The notes beneath the pieces were generated by a model, which was not told the DNA's origin, ran no database searches, and was given only the letters and a program-made list of their open reading frames with translations. A stretch of 64,000 nt of DNA from Bradyrhizobium sp. ISRA430. Lineage in GTDB: Bacteria > Pseudomonadota > Alphaproteobacteria > Rhizobiales > Xanthobacteraceae. Positions 38,294 through 47,516 of the stretch are shown here, one piece after another. Numbering within the stretch: position 1 is the stretch's first letter; every line of letters begins with the position of its first letter. The stretch is taken from positions 992,001-1,056,000 of the forward strand of contig NZ_CP094516.1 of the NCBI RefSeq assembly GCF_029909975.1, read 5' to 3'. The position numbers were made by a program, and so were the translations under genes.

Positions 38294-39028
38294 TTACGAC
38301 CTGAATGCGGCCGCCTTCGGCAAATGCAGCCGCCCGGGTCCGCCGGATTCGGTGTCGACCAGGAGGCCGTCCTCGATCTCGACGATGCGATCCGCAAAGG
38401 GAATGACCCGGGGATCATGGGTGACGACGAGCACGGCGCGCTCGCGCTGATGTGCGGTGTCAGCCAGAATCCGCATGATGCTTCGCCCGTTATTGCCGTC
38501 GAGCGCAGCGGTTGGCTCGTCGGCGAGAATGACCGAGGGATTGGCGACAAAGGCTCGCGCTATCGCGACCCTCTGCTGCTCGCCGCCGCTGAGTTCGCCC
38601 GGCAACGTATCGGCCTTCTGCTCCAGACCAACCATGCTGAGAGCTTCCAAGGCTCGTTCGCTGGCTTTGCGCCCACGCTCGCGACGGATGTCGAGGGCGA
38701 GTTGCACGTTCTGCGCGGCGGTCAGCGTCGGAAACAGATGATAGGACTGGAACACAAAGCCGATATGGTCGCGCCTCATTTTGGCCAGTCCCTCCTTGTC
38801 GACACCGGACGTGGGCATGCCGCAGACGGTGAGCGTGCCCGAACTTGGTGCCAGCATGCATCCGAGAATGAGAAGCAGCGTCGTCTTGCCGCTGCCGGAC
38901 GGCCCCATCAGCAGTGTGAACTCGCCGCGCCGCAGCGTCATGTCGATACCGCGCAGCGCCTTCACCTCACTGGCGCCACGGCCAAGCGTTTTCTTGATTT
39001 CGGCAGCCTCAATGATGGTTTCGTTCAT
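38294..39028 (-). CDS. ABC transporter ATP-binding protein (DevA/LolD-like)
   Basis: 244 residues, start MNETIIEAAEIKK (39026-39028). Walker A GPSGSGKTTLL, Q-loop FVFQSYHLFP, signature LSGGEQQRVAIARAF, Walker B VILADEPTAALD and H-loop VVTHDPR make it a MacB/DevA/LolD-type ATPase. Its start overlaps the end of the permease gene by 4 nt, so the two subunits are translationally coupled. No HlyD-like adaptor gene (DevB) is present beside it. Confidence 0.93.
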   Translation of the reverse strand: MNETIIEAAEIKKTLGRGASEVKALRGIDMTLRRGEFTLLMGPSGSGKTTLLLILGCMLAPSSGTLTVCGMPTSGVDKEGLAKMRRDHIGFVFQSYHLFPTLTAAQNVQLALDIRRERGRKASERALEALSMVGLEQKADTLPGELSGGEQQRVAIARAFVANPSVILADEPTAALDGNNGRSIMRILADTAHQRERAVLVVTHDPRVIPFADRIVEIEDGLLVDTESGGPGRLHLPKAAAFRS

Positions 39029-40158
39029 CGCATGAATACCGTTGCTGGATCGATGCGCACCACACGCACGATTGCGCCGATCGCCGATGCCACGCACATG
39101 ACGACCGTCAGCACAAACAGAGCTGCAATCAGCCAGGGCGTGATGACGATCGGCAACGCGCTCTTGGCAGTCATCTCAACAACGACGGCGCCAATCGCAG
39201 TCGCAAGGACGAAGCCGATGACCGCATTGAGGAGCGCCTGATAGATGATGACCCCGTAGATATATCCATTCGACGAACCCATTGCGCGCAGGGTGGCGAA
39301 TTCGCTGAGGTGATCCTTGGTGCTCGAATAGAGGGTTTGCGCGACGATGACGGTGCCGACGATCACTCCGAGCAATGCGCCGGCAAACAGCGCAGCGCCC
39401 GCGCCCGTCCCGAACAGCCAGAACGAGCGGCTACGGCTGCGGAATTCATCTGTCGTAAGCACCTCATGCTCACCAACCCGAGCCCGGACGGCCTTAAGGA
39501 CTGTGTCGCGATTGGCGTCGGGCTTGAGGCGAACGACGAGATTGCTGGCGCGGTCAGGAAAGGTTCCAGTGTAGGTGCGGGCGTTTTTCAGGTCCACGAA
39601 GATATAGGGTGTCGTGGTGAAGGAGCGGATGCCGTCGGTCAAGGCCACGATCTTCACGCGGCGGCCGCGGATCTCGGCCGTCGATCCGACTTCGGAGACG
39701 CCGAGGCGATCGTGGTAGGAGCGGTCGACGACCACGGCTCCATTTTGCGACAGCGCGCGGACGTCGCCCTCGACTACGTTCCATGGCCCCAGGATTCCAT
39801 CACGCAGATCGGCGCCGACAACAAAGATGGGTGTTATCTCGCCGCTCTCGAGGCGCCAGTCCGAGAAGCCGATGACTAGCGGGACCACAGAGGCGACGCC
39901 ATCGACGGACGCGACCTTGTCGCGTAGCTTCGCATCCAGCAGCGAGGGGTCCTCAAAGCATTTCGCTCCCTTCGGTAACACCCAGAGATCGGCTGACGCA
40001 TGGTCGATCATCGTCGTCACCATGCGACCGAATCCCAGGAACAGGCCCATCTGGATCATCACCAGCACGACCGAAAAGACGATTCCAACGAGCGTCGCGA
40101 GAAAACGCAGGCGATCGTGGAACAGATTGCGGGACGCGAGTGTCGGGACCAGTGACAT
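39025..40158 (-). CDS. ABC transporter permease, DevC/FtsX type
   Basis: 377 residues, four predicted helices. The first (residues 17-37) is followed by a large extracytoplasmic domain with DHASADLWVLPKGAKCFEDPSLLD, which is typical of DevC permeases. The other three helices lie in the last 130 residues, with the FtsX-like motif EFATLRAMGSSNGYIYGVI. MacB-type pumps move substrates from the periplasm rather than the cytoplasm. The gene begins 10 nt after the acyltransferase gene. Confidence 0.9.
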   Translation of the reverse strand: MSLVPTLASRNLFHDRLRFLATLVGIVFSVVLVMIQMGLFLGFGRMVTTMIDHASADLWVLPKGAKCFEDPSLLDAKLRDKVASVDGVASVVPLVIGFSDWRLESGEITPIFVVGADLRDGILGPWNVVEGDVRALSQNGAVVVDRSYHDRLGVSEVGSTAEIRGRRVKIVALTDGIRSFTTTPYIFVDLKNARTYTGTFPDRASNLVVRLKPDANRDTVLKAVRARVGEHEVLTTDEFRSRSRSFWLFGTGAGAALFAGALLGVIVGTVIVAQTLYSSTKDHLSEFATLRAMGSSNGYIYGVIIYQALLNAVIGFVLATAIGAVVVEMTAKSALPIVITPWLIAALFVLTVVMCVASAIGAIVRVVRIDPATVFMR

Positions 40159-40168
40159 GGACGTTCCG

Positions 40169-41392
40169 TCATCGAGGTTGATCTGAGATTGCGCTCTTGC
40201 TCGGGAGTCCGGAATGCCGGTGGACCAGCAGTCTCACGCTCGCGGTCAGGAATCCGCTTGCGGCCCAGCTTAGGGCCAGCGCCGCGACGAGGACGAACGT
40301 GGCCTTGGCGACGGCATTCAGGCTCGTGTCGAGCAGGGCATATTGCAGCCACAACACAAACGGGTAATGCGTGAGGTAGATGCCGTAGGCATTGACCGAA
40401 AGGCTGTCGACGAGCGCCGAACGGCGACGCAACAATGCCAGCGAACTCGCCACGAAAGCGATAACTCCTGTTGCGCACGCAACGGGAAAGGCGAAAGCCG
40501 CGGCGAGGCGATCTGCCGGCGGGCTGGCATTCCAGTCCGGCATCGTCAGCGAGGTCAACACGCCCCATACCGCAAAGCAGGCGAATGCTGCTGCCACCCA
40601 GGCTGGCCAGCGGCGCGCGAGCGGGCCATCGGTGCGGAAGACACTGCGATCACAGCCGTAGCCGCCGATGGCAAATCCTGCGGAAAAATAGAGAAGATAG
40701 TGCAGCGGGCGGCTTAGCTGGAAAGACAATGGGCCGAAAAAGGTCCATTCCCAGGGCGTAAAGATCATGGCCAGCGGGACATAGGCCAGCGCCGACAGAC
40801 TTGTCAGGCCTGCAAAAAAGAGCAGCGGACGATCGTCGCACCTGGCGACGATTAGGCTCGCGGCCCGTGGCCATGATGGCGCGAATTCATGCAGTGCAGC
40901 AGCTAGCGCGCTGAGCAGCAGAAGCTGCCACAAGAACCATTGCGGGCCCGAGGGCCACATCGGCAAAGCGCGCCAGTGCTGCCAAAACGCCGCAGGCGAT
41001 GGATCGGTCGCGGTCGTCAGATACGACGCGTAGTACGCCACCGGACTGAGAAAAGCGACCGCGAGGACGAAGGGCAATCCAATTCGCCACCACCGCGACG
41101 CGAGATAGGCGGCGGCGCCCTTGCGGATGAGGCCTCGCGGGGCGAACAGGCCCGCCAAAAGGAACATCAGCGACATCAAGCTGACGTCTTGCCATGCGCA
41201 GAACAGGTCGAGCCCGAACCAGCGCTCGCGGTCGATGATCGGAAACGCGATCCACCGATAGGGCGGTGAGTCGAAAGCAAACGGATGCAGCGGTTGCGAG
41301 GCGAGGTAGGGAAGGGCCGAATGGAAGGCGACCACGATCAGGATGACGACGGCGCGCAAGTTGCTGAGTGTGGCGTTGGCGCCAGAGTTCAT
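40169..41392 (-). CDS. Acyltransferase 3 family membrane protein (OafA-like)
   Basis: 407 residues, start MNSGANATLSNLRAV (41390-41392). About ten transmembrane helices; the conserved His sits in VVAFHSALP of the first helix, and there is an R-N-Y like start LSNLRAVVIL. The C-terminal motif LVDSLSVNAYGIYLTHYPFVLW is diagnostic of this superfamily (acyl transfer to sugars or lipids). A long upstream frame to 41770 contains no conserved sequence and was rejected. First gene of the operon acyltransferase-permease-ATPase-hydrolase. Confidence 0.88.
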   Translation of the reverse strand: MNSGANATLSNLRAVVILIVVAFHSALPYLASQPLHPFAFDSPPYRWIAFPIIDRERWFGLDLFCAWQDVSLMSLMFLLAGLFAPRGLIRKGAAAYLASRWWRIGLPFVLAVAFLSPVAYYASYLTTATDPSPAAFWQHWRALPMWPSGPQWFLWQLLLLSALAAALHEFAPSWPRAASLIVARCDDRPLLFFAGLTSLSALAYVPLAMIFTPWEWTFFGPLSFQLSRPLHYLLYFSAGFAIGGYGCDRSVFRTDGPLARRWPAWVAAAFACFAVWGVLTSLTMPDWNASPPADRLAAAFAFPVACATGVIAFVASSLALLRRRSALVDSLSVNAYGIYLTHYPFVLWLQYALLDTSLNAVAKATFVLVAALALSWAASGFLTASVRLLVHRHSGLPSKSAISDQPR

Positions 41393-41633
41393 GGTGGAGC
41401 ACCAGCCGAGGATTTGGTCTCGCCAGAACCAACCGAAACGCAGCTCACCTTGTTCCAAATTCGGCGTGGAGCTTTTTTCACCAACCGATCCGCGGCTGGA
41501 CGCTGTTTTGCTGAATCCCACGCCTCCAGCGCTCGGGCGCCCGCGTGCTCGTTGGCCTGGGATCTTGTCGCAACCGGTGTCGGCGTAGCGACGCTGCGCG
41601 CATTGTTGTTGCCGCGTGCGAGCAACGCGTCGG

Positions 41634-43544
41634 CTAGATCTCGATCTCCGTTCCGAACTCCACCACCTGTCCCGTAGGCACGCCGAAGAATGCCGCCGAG
41701 CGTTCGGCATTGCGCTGGAGGAAGGAGAACAGGCCCTCGCGCCACACCCACATGCCCGGAACGTCTTCACGCGGGATGATTGTCTCGCGGCCGACGTAAT
41801 AGGTGATGTCGGAGAGGTCGACGCCGGGCAGCTTGCCCTGGCGGCAGGCGAGCTTCAGGCCCTCGTAGATTGTGGGGTTCTGCATGAAGCCGTAATGCAG
41901 GACCACGCGGGTGATGCCGGGAATGATCTCGTTCACCTCGGCACGCTCCTCGTCGGCGATGTGCGGGGATTCCTCGATCAGCACGGTGACGAGCAGTACG
42001 CGTTCGTGCAGGACGCGGTTGTGCTTGACGAACTGCGTCAGCGCCAGCGGCACGCCTTTCGCCGCGGACGCCAGAAATACGGCGGTGCCGGGCAACCTCG
42101 CGCGGCACTTGTTGACCGCCGTCTCGATCAGGTCCTCTTCCGGCTGGCGCAGCTTGCCGCGTGCGGCCTCGACCAGCTTCACGCCGCCGCGCCAGGTCAG
42201 CATCAGGAAGGCGACGAGTCCGGCGAGCAGCAGCGGAAACCAGCCGCCCTCGAACAGCTTGATCGAATTGGCCGAGAAGAAGACCACGTCGATCGCGAAG
42301 AAGAAGCCGTTGACCGCGACCACGAGCCAGGGCGAATAGCCCCATTGGATCGCCACGAGCGCTGCGAGCAGCGTCGTGATCGCCATCAGGAGCGAGACCG
42401 CGATGCCATAGGCGCCGGCGAGCGCATCCGATGTGCCGAAGCTCAGGACGGCGCCCAGCGTTGCGGCGGCGAGCAGCCAATTCACCAGCGGCACGTAGAT
42501 CTGACCCATCGCGTGGCTCGTGGTGTGTCGGATCTGCATGCGCGGCAAGAAGCCGAGCTGGATCGACTGCTGGGTCAGCGAGAACACGCCTGAGATGATC
42601 GCCTGCGAGGCGATCACGGTCGCGACCGCCGAGAACGCAACCAGTGGATAATGCAGTGCGTCGGGGCAGAGCTGGAAGAATGGATTCTCGAGCATGCCCG
42701 GATCCGTGATCAACAGCGCGGCCTGGCCGAAATAGTTCAGCACCAGCGCGGGCAGGCAGACGGCGAACCAGGCGAGCCGGATCGGAAAGCGGCCGAAATG
42801 CCCCATGTCGGCATACATGGCCTCACCGCCGGTCACGGCCAGGAAGGCCGAGCCGAGAATCGCAAAGGAGACGTGGAAATCCTGATGGATCAGGAATTCG
42901 AAGGCATAGAGCGGGCTGAGCGCAGCGAGCACCGCCGGCGCCTTGACGATGCCATGGATGCCGAGCGCTGCCAGCACCACGAACCAGGCGAGCATCACCG
43001 GACCGAAGATGCGGCCGATGAAGCCGGCGCCCTGCTTCTGCATCATGAACAGCCCAACCAGGATGGCGATGGTCACGGGCACCACGACCGGCGCCAACGA
43101 GGGCGCATCGACCTTGAGGCCTTCGATGGCACTCAGCACGGAGATCGCCGGTGTGATCGCGCCATCGCCGTAGAGCAGCGCCGCGCCAACGAGGCCGACC
43201 ACTAGAAGCTGCGCGCGCCAGGTGCCGGGCTGGGCATGACGGGCATGCAGCAGCGCCAAGAGCGCGACGATGCCGCCTTCGCCGCGGTTGTCCGCGCGCA
43301 GGATCAGCAGCGCATATTTCAGCGAGATGATCAGCAGCAGCGCCCAGAGGATGAGAGACGCAACCCCCAGCACTGCGTCGTGAGTCACGGTGCCGCCATG
43401 GGCGGCCGCCTTGGCGGCTTCCTTCAGGGCGTAGAGGGGGCTGGTGCCGATATCGCCATAGACCACCCCGAGGGCGCCCAGGGTCATTGCAAGGGGCAGC
43501 GGATCAGGATGATGGCCGGAAGCGACTGCTGGCGTACTGGACAA
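41634..43544 (-). CDS. kup: Potassium uptake protein Kup
   Basis: 636 residues with twelve predicted membrane helices and the family signature LGALGVVYGDIGTSPLYAL at the start. The C-terminal cytoplasmic about 170 residues contain VLLVTVLIEESPHIADEERAEV and end in the GVPTGQVVEFGTEIEI motif of Kup. Start is TTG (43542-43544); GGGGGTCGCCG precedes it. It imports K+ with protons. Bradyrhizobium species often have several kup copies. Confidence 0.94.
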   Translation of the reverse strand: MSSTPAVASGHHPDPLPLAMTLGALGVVYGDIGTSPLYALKEAAKAAAHGGTVTHDAVLGVASLILWALLLIISLKYALLILRADNRGEGGIVALLALLHARHAQPGTWRAQLLVVGLVGAALLYGDGAITPAISVLSAIEGLKVDAPSLAPVVVPVTIAILVGLFMMQKQGAGFIGRIFGPVMLAWFVVLAALGIHGIVKAPAVLAALSPLYAFEFLIHQDFHVSFAILGSAFLAVTGGEAMYADMGHFGRFPIRLAWFAVCLPALVLNYFGQAALLITDPGMLENPFFQLCPDALHYPLVAFSAVATVIASQAIISGVFSLTQQSIQLGFLPRMQIRHTTSHAMGQIYVPLVNWLLAAATLGAVLSFGTSDALAGAYGIAVSLLMAITTLLAALVAIQWGYSPWLVVAVNGFFFAIDVVFFSANSIKLFEGGWFPLLLAGLVAFLMLTWRGGVKLVEAARGKLRQPEEDLIETAVNKCRARLPGTAVFLASAAKGVPLALTQFVKHNRVLHERVLLVTVLIEESPHIADEERAEVNEIIPGITRVVLHYGFMQNPTIYEGLKLACRQGKLPGVDLSDITYYVGRETIIPREDVPGMWVWREGLFSFLQRNAERSAAFFGVPTGQVVEFGTEIEI

Positions 43545-43678
43545 CGGCGACCCCCGGATGGGATCGCGCCCGACGGGCCATTCCGAGGGGCGCGAGTATC
43601 ACGCAGTCTGCGACGAGACGTCGCAAATTTCCACGAGATTATATTGGGGGTTATATGACGCGAAGCTGACAGACCGCC

Positions 43679-43936
43679 TTACGGGGTGCGGTCGGCCGTC
43701 ACCAGCCGGGCCTCGCGGACAGTGGCCTTGGTGCCGGCGCGGTGCAGGCAGGACGCCTCGAAATTCGGCCAGGCTTGCTGCGAGCAGTCTTTGCCGGTCG
43801 TGCGGATGTCGAGCCGGTCGGCCTTGGCAAGCGGCTGCGGCACGCTGGCCTCGACCCTCGGTGCGAAGCCGGGCAGGACGGTGAGTGCTGCGGCAACACA
43901 CGCGGCAATAGCGATCGCTGAAAGAGCCTTGATCAT
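43679..43936 (-). CDS. Small secreted protein, unknown function
   Basis: 85 residues. The first about 28 are a signal peptide (IKALSAIAIAACVAAALTVLPGFAPRVEA). The mature part LDIRTTGKDCSQQAWPNFEASCLHR resembles a known rhizobial small-protein type with two cysteines in C-S-x-x-x-W-P-x-F-E-x-S-C-L arrangement, which likely form a disulfide. No function is known. It is transcribed toward kup and stands alone. Confidence 0.8.
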   Translation of the reverse strand: MIKALSAIAIAACVAAALTVLPGFAPRVEASVPQPLAKADRLDIRTTGKDCSQQAWPNFEASCLHRAGTKATVREARLVTADRTP

Positions 43937-44059
43937 CGACGGTCCCCTGTGATGCGGCCGCTGCGCCTTGTTTGCGGCCCGTCATTCGTTGGGCGGATCA
44001 GTAACCATGGCCAGTTTCGGGACGTCTTCGCGGATGCGCAAAATGGTTTCGTTCGCGGT

Positions 44060-44099
44060 CCGTTTTGTTTCGTGGTCGGCCTCAGGACGAAACAAACGG
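44060..44099. repeat. Imperfect inverted repeat upstream of coaD
   Basis: CCGTTTTGTTTCGT (44060-44073) faces ACGAAACAAACGG (44087-44099), a 13-bp match with one bulged base and a 13-nt loop. It lies 95 nt before coaD and 124 nt upstream of the minus-strand small secreted protein. It may be an operator or a hairpin in a 5' UTR; no T-run follows in either direction. Confidence 0.5.
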
Positions 44100-44193
44100 G
44101 CCGGCGCCGACATGGCGGGTGGATATTTTGCGGGAAACGGCCGGGGAACCTGTCCGGCTTGCCGGGCAGGGCCGGGCGCGGTAGGACGGTGCC

Positions 44194-44691
44194 ATGTCGC
44201 GCATCGCCTTCTACCCAGGTTCCTTCGACCCGATCACCAATGGCCATCTGGACGTGGTCCGGCACGCCGTTCCGCTGTGCGACCGGCTGGTTGTCGCCAT
44301 TGGCGTGCACCCCGGCAAGAAGCCGCTGTTCTCGACCGAGGAGCGTCTGAAGATGCTTCACGATGTCTGCGATCCCGTGGCGGCGAAGGCCGGCTGCATT
44401 CTCGAAGCGACGACGTTCGACGATCTTTCGGTGACCGCTGCGCGCAAACATGGCGCGACGATCATGATCCGGGGCCTGCGTGACGGCACCGACCTCGACT
44501 ACGAGATGCAGCTCGCCGGCATGAATGAGGCGATGGCGCCCGAGGTGCACACGGTCTTCCTGCCGGCCTCACCCGTGGTCCGCCCGATCACCGCCACACT
44601 GGTGCGCCAGATCGCCGGCATGGGCGGGGACGTTTCGGCCTTCGTACCGCCGCTGGTTGCGGCATTGCTCAAGGCAAAGTTCGCCGGCTGA
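44194..44691 (+). CDS. coaD: Phosphopantetheine adenylyltransferase
   Basis: 165 residues with the nucleotidyltransferase start [21 protein letters not shown] (T/HxGH motif), [25 protein letters not shown] and [20 protein letters not shown]. It makes dephospho-CoA from 4'-phosphopantetheine and ATP, in the CoA pathway. First of a run coaD, peptidyl-prolyl isomerase, small protein, second isomerase, queA. Confidence 0.96.
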   Translation: MSRIAFYPGSFDPITNGHLDVVRHAVPLCDRLVVAIGVHPGKKPLFSTEERLKMLHDVCDPVAAKAGCILEATTFDDLSVTAARKHGATIMIRGLRDGTDLDYEMQLAGMNEAMAPEVHTVFLPASPVVRPITATLVRQIAGMGGDVSAFVPPLVAALLKAKFAG

Positions 44692-44726
44692 CGGCACGCG
44701 TTCATCTCATCTGATCCGGAGTTTTC

Positions 44727-45290
44727 ATGATCCGTATTCTCGCAGTTCTTGCCGCGCTCGTGTTCGCGGTCCCGGCACTCGCGCAATCGCTGCCGGCAGG
44801 CCTCGACAAGGCCAATGCGATCGTCATCGACACCACCAAGGGCCGCATCGTCATCAAGCTGCGGACTGATCTTGCGCCCCAGCACGCCGAGCGCCTCAAG
44901 CAGCTCGCGCGCGAAGGCTATTACAACAACGTGCCGTTCCACCGCGTGATGGACGGCTTCATGGCGCAGACCGGCGACGGCCAGAACTTCAACGGCACCG
45001 GCGGCTCGAAATACCCGAACCTCAAGCAGGAATTCTCCAAGGTGCACTTTGCCCGCGGCATCGTCGGCATGGCGCGGCGCGGCGACAGCGTCGACAGCGC
45101 CAACTCGCAGTTCTTCATCATGTTCGCGGACGGCGGCAGCCTCGACGGCCAGTACACCGTGGTCGGCGAGGTCGTGCAGGGCATGGACGTCGTCGACAAG
45201 CTGAAGAAAGCCCCGCCCGGATCCGCGAGCGGCACCGTCACCGATCCCGACAAGATGGTGAAGGTGCAGGTCGCCTCCGACATCAAGTAG
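44727..45290 (+). CDS. Peptidyl-prolyl cis-trans isomerase, periplasmic cyclophilin type
   Basis: 187 residues with a signal peptide ending PALAQS, so it is exported. The cyclophilin domain shows FHRVMDGFMAQTGDG, FARGIVGMARRGDSVDSANSQFFI and DGQYTVVGEVVQGMDVV, which contain the active-site Arg, Phe and Gln residues. It accelerates prolyl isomerisation. The second copy without a signal peptide follows at 45709. Comparable cyclophilin pairs next to queA occur in related genomes. Confidence 0.93.
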   Translation: MIRILAVLAALVFAVPALAQSLPAGLDKANAIVIDTTKGRIVIKLRTDLAPQHAERLKQLAREGYYNNVPFHRVMDGFMAQTGDGQNFNGTGGSKYPNLKQEFSKVHFARGIVGMARRGDSVDSANSQFFIMFADGGSLDGQYTVVGEVVQGMDVVDKLKKAPPGSASGTVTDPDKMVKVQVASDIK

Positions 45291-45298
45291 CAAGCGCA

Positions 45299-45712
45299 AT
45301 GGCGCGCCGCGGCGAAAAGCTCCTGGTAGCTGTCGCGGCGCTCCTGCTTGGCACCTCCGGCGCGAGCACTCAGACGCCCGACCGGGTCAACACCCTCCAC
45401 GACCTCTTCGCACGGCTGGGCAGTTGCTGGAGACCGCCGCCACCCTCCCGGGCCCGCGCACTCGACATCACGGTCGTCGTGAGCTTTAACCGGACCGGAG
45501 ACATCCTGGGCCATCCGAAGATTACCTACGAATCCGCGGAGGCCTCCGACAATGACCGGCTCCAGTACCGGATTGCGGTGATGGAGGCATTGCAACGCTG
45601 CACGCCAATGCCATTTACCGATGCGATGGGCGGCGCCGCTGCGGGGCGTCCATTCGCGGTCCAGTTCCACGGCCGGAAGGCTTCACCCCCAACCCAAGAG
45701 AAACGAGCATGA
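45299..45712 (+). CDS. Secreted protein with TonB C-terminal-like domain, unknown function
   Basis: 137 residues; a signal peptide (residues 1-26, ending SGASTQT). The central segment LDITVVVSFNRTGDILGHPKITYES followed by ALQRCTPMPFTD resembles the TonB/TolA C-terminal fold, in which W/F-N-x-x-G-x-I-x-x-P and R-C-x-P-x-P are typical. The two cysteines (GSCWRP, QRCTP) may bond. Its stop overlaps the next start by 4 nt. A function is not known. Confidence 0.78.
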   Translation: MARRGEKLLVAVAALLLGTSGASTQTPDRVNTLHDLFARLGSCWRPPPPSRARALDITVVVSFNRTGDILGHPKITYESAEASDNDRLQYRIAVMEALQRCTPMPFTDAMGGAAAGRPFAVQFHGRKASPPTQEKRA

Positions 45713-46173
45713 GCGCCACCGAAAACACCCTGATCCTCGAAACCACGCAGGGCCCCGTTACCATCGAGATGCGGCCCGATCTCGCGCCGAACCATGTCGC
45801 GCGCATCAAGGAGCTGGTGCGCGAAGGCTTCTACGACGGCATCGTGTTCCATCGCGTCATCGACGGCTTCATGGCGCAGACCGGCTGCCCGCACGGCACC
45901 GGCACCGGCGGTTCGGGTCAGAAGCTGAAGGCGGAGTTCAACAAGGAGCCGCATGTGCGCGGCACCGCCTCGATGGCCCGCGCCGCCAATCCCGATTCCG
46001 CCGACAGCCAGTTCTTCATCTGCTTCGACGACGCCCGCTTCCTCGACAACCAGTACACGGTGTGGGGCAAGGTCACCGCAGGCATGGAGAACGTCGACAA
46101 GATCAAGCGCGGCGAGCCCGTGCAGAACCCCGACAAGATCGTCAAGGCGCGGATGGCGGCGGACGGGGAGTAA
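45709..46173 (+). CDS. Peptidyl-prolyl cis-trans isomerase, cytoplasmic cyclophilin type
   Basis: 154 residues without signal peptide. Cyclophilin core: TIEMRPDLAPNHVARIKELVREGFYDG, FHRVIDGFMAQTGCPHGTGTGGSG, MARAANPDSADSQFFICFDD and QYTVWGKVTAGM. It follows the TonB-C-like gene with an ATGA overlap, so translation is coupled. A repeat element and queA follow. Confidence 0.95.
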   Translation: MSATENTLILETTQGPVTIEMRPDLAPNHVARIKELVREGFYDGIVFHRVIDGFMAQTGCPHGTGTGGSGQKLKAEFNKEPHVRGTASMARAANPDSADSQFFICFDDARFLDNQYTVWGKVTAGMENVDKIKRGEPVQNPDKIVKARMAADGE

Positions 46174-46179
46174 CAACCA

Positions 46180-46310
46180 CCGCTCCTCATGGTGAGGAGG
46201 CGCGAAGCGCCGTCTACGGACGATGCTATCGCCGAGCGAACCATGAGGCCACAGACCGGGCCTTCATCCTTCGAGACGCGCGTTCCGCGCTCCTCAGGAC
46301 GAGGGTCTGA
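46180..46310. repeat. Interspersed repeat (CTCATGGTGAGGAG ... ATCCTTCGAGACGC family)
   Basis: The element lies between ppi and queA and is built of CTCCTCATGGTGAGGAGGCG, CGCCGTCTACGG..., GAACCATGAGGCC, GGGCCTTCATCCTTCGAGACGCG and CGCTCCTCAGGACGAGG. A second copy in the opposite orientation occurs at about 54760-54876. Its left end may form a hairpin. Confidence 0.65.
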
Positions 46311-46332
46311 CTGTGTCGCGTCAGGCCCGACT

Positions 46333-47406
46333 ATGCGCACCGATCTCTTCGACTTCGACCTGCCGCCCGAGCGCATCGCACTGCGCCCGGCGCAGCCGCG
46401 CGACTCCGCGAAGATGCTGGTCGTGGAGAACGGTGTGCTGCGCGACCAGACGGTCTCCGACTTGCCGCAGTGGCTGAAGCCCGGCGACCAGCTCGTCGTC
46501 AACGACACTAAGGTGATCGCCGCCCAGCTCAAGGGCCGCCGCATCGGACGCGAGACTGAGCCAAGGATCGAAGCGACGCTGATCAAGCGCCTAGATGGTT
46601 CGCGCTGGCTGGCGCTGGTGAAGCCGGCCAAGAAGCTCGTCGCTGGCGACCGCATCCGCTTCGGCAATGAGGGCAAGGTCTGCCTGCTCGGCCATCTCGA
46701 TGCCGAGGTCGAGGCCAAGGGCGCAGAGGGCGAGGTGACGCTATCGTTCTCGTTCCACGGGCCGACGCTCGACCAGGCGATATCGGATCTCGGCAGCCCG
46801 CCGCTGCCGCCCTACATCGCCTCGAAGCGCACGCCTGACGATCAGGATTTTGCCGATTACCAGACGATGTTCGCGGCCAATGAAGGCGCCGTCGCCGCGC
46901 CGACCGCAGGGCTGCATTTCACGCCCAGGCTGGAGCAGGCGCTGCGAGATCGCGGCGTCGGAATCAACCGCGTCACGCTGCATGTGGGGGCGGGGACGTT
47001 CCTGCCGGTCAAGGTGGAAGACACCGAAGGCCACAGGATGCATGCCGAGTGGGGGACCATCTCGGCGGAGACGGCGGAGAAGCTGAACACCGCGCGGAAG
47101 AGCGGCGGCCGCATCGTCGCGGTCGGCACGACGTCATTGCGACTGCTCGAAAGCGCCGCCGACGAGGACGGCACGATCCAGCCGTTCGCGGCCGACACGT
47201 CGATCTTCATCATCCCCGGCTATCGCTTCCGTGCCGTCGATATTTTGCTGACCAATTTCCACCTGCCCCGCTCGACGCTGTTCATGCTGGTGTCGGCCTT
47301 CGCGGGCCTCGACACTATGAAGCAGGCATATGCGCACGCGATCGCGGAGAGTTACCGGTTCTATTCGTACGGGGATGCGTGTTTGCTGTTTCGGGCGAAG
47401 GGCTAG
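46333..47406 (+). CDS. queA: S-adenosylmethionine:tRNA ribosyltransferase-isomerase
   Basis: 357 residues, start [24 protein letters not shown] (46333). QueA signatures: [43 protein letters not shown] and [12 protein letters not shown]. It converts preQ1 in tRNA to epoxyqueuosine with SAM as ribosyl donor, the step after Tgt. An earlier ATG at 46189 lies inside the repeat and was rejected. tgt lies 4.5 kb downstream, split from queA by asd and three other genes. Confidence 0.96.
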   Translation: MRTDLFDFDLPPERIALRPAQPRDSAKMLVVENGVLRDQTVSDLPQWLKPGDQLVVNDTKVIAAQLKGRRIGRETEPRIEATLIKRLDGSRWLALVKPAKKLVAGDRIRFGNEGKVCLLGHLDAEVEAKGAEGEVTLSFSFHGPTLDQAISDLGSPPLPPYIASKRTPDDQDFADYQTMFAANEGAVAAPTAGLHFTPRLEQALRDRGVGINRVTLHVGAGTFLPVKVEDTEGHRMHAEWGTISAETAEKLNTARKSGGRIVAVGTTSLRLLESAADEDGTIQPFAADTSIFIIPGYRFRAVDILLTNFHLPRSTLFMLVSAFAGLDTMKQAYAHAIAESYRFYSYGDACLLFRAKG

Positions 47407-47419
47407 CGTCGGCGCACTT

Positions 47420-47510
47420 ACAGGGTGGGTTAGCCGGAGGCGTAACCCACCACCTTTGTCGCCGCACGAGAAGAGGTGGGTTACGCTGCGCTAACCCACC
47501 CTACGGATCT
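47420..47510. repeat. Inverted interspersed repeat (GTGGGTTAGCC...GGCTAACCCACC type)
   Basis: GGTGGGTTAGCCGGAGGCGT-AACCCACC is followed by GGTGGGTTACGCTGCGCTAA-CCCACC, giving nested inversions of TGGGTTA. It separates the convergent queA and asd genes and may terminate both. Confidence 0.7.
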
Positions 47511-47516
47511 TCCTCG

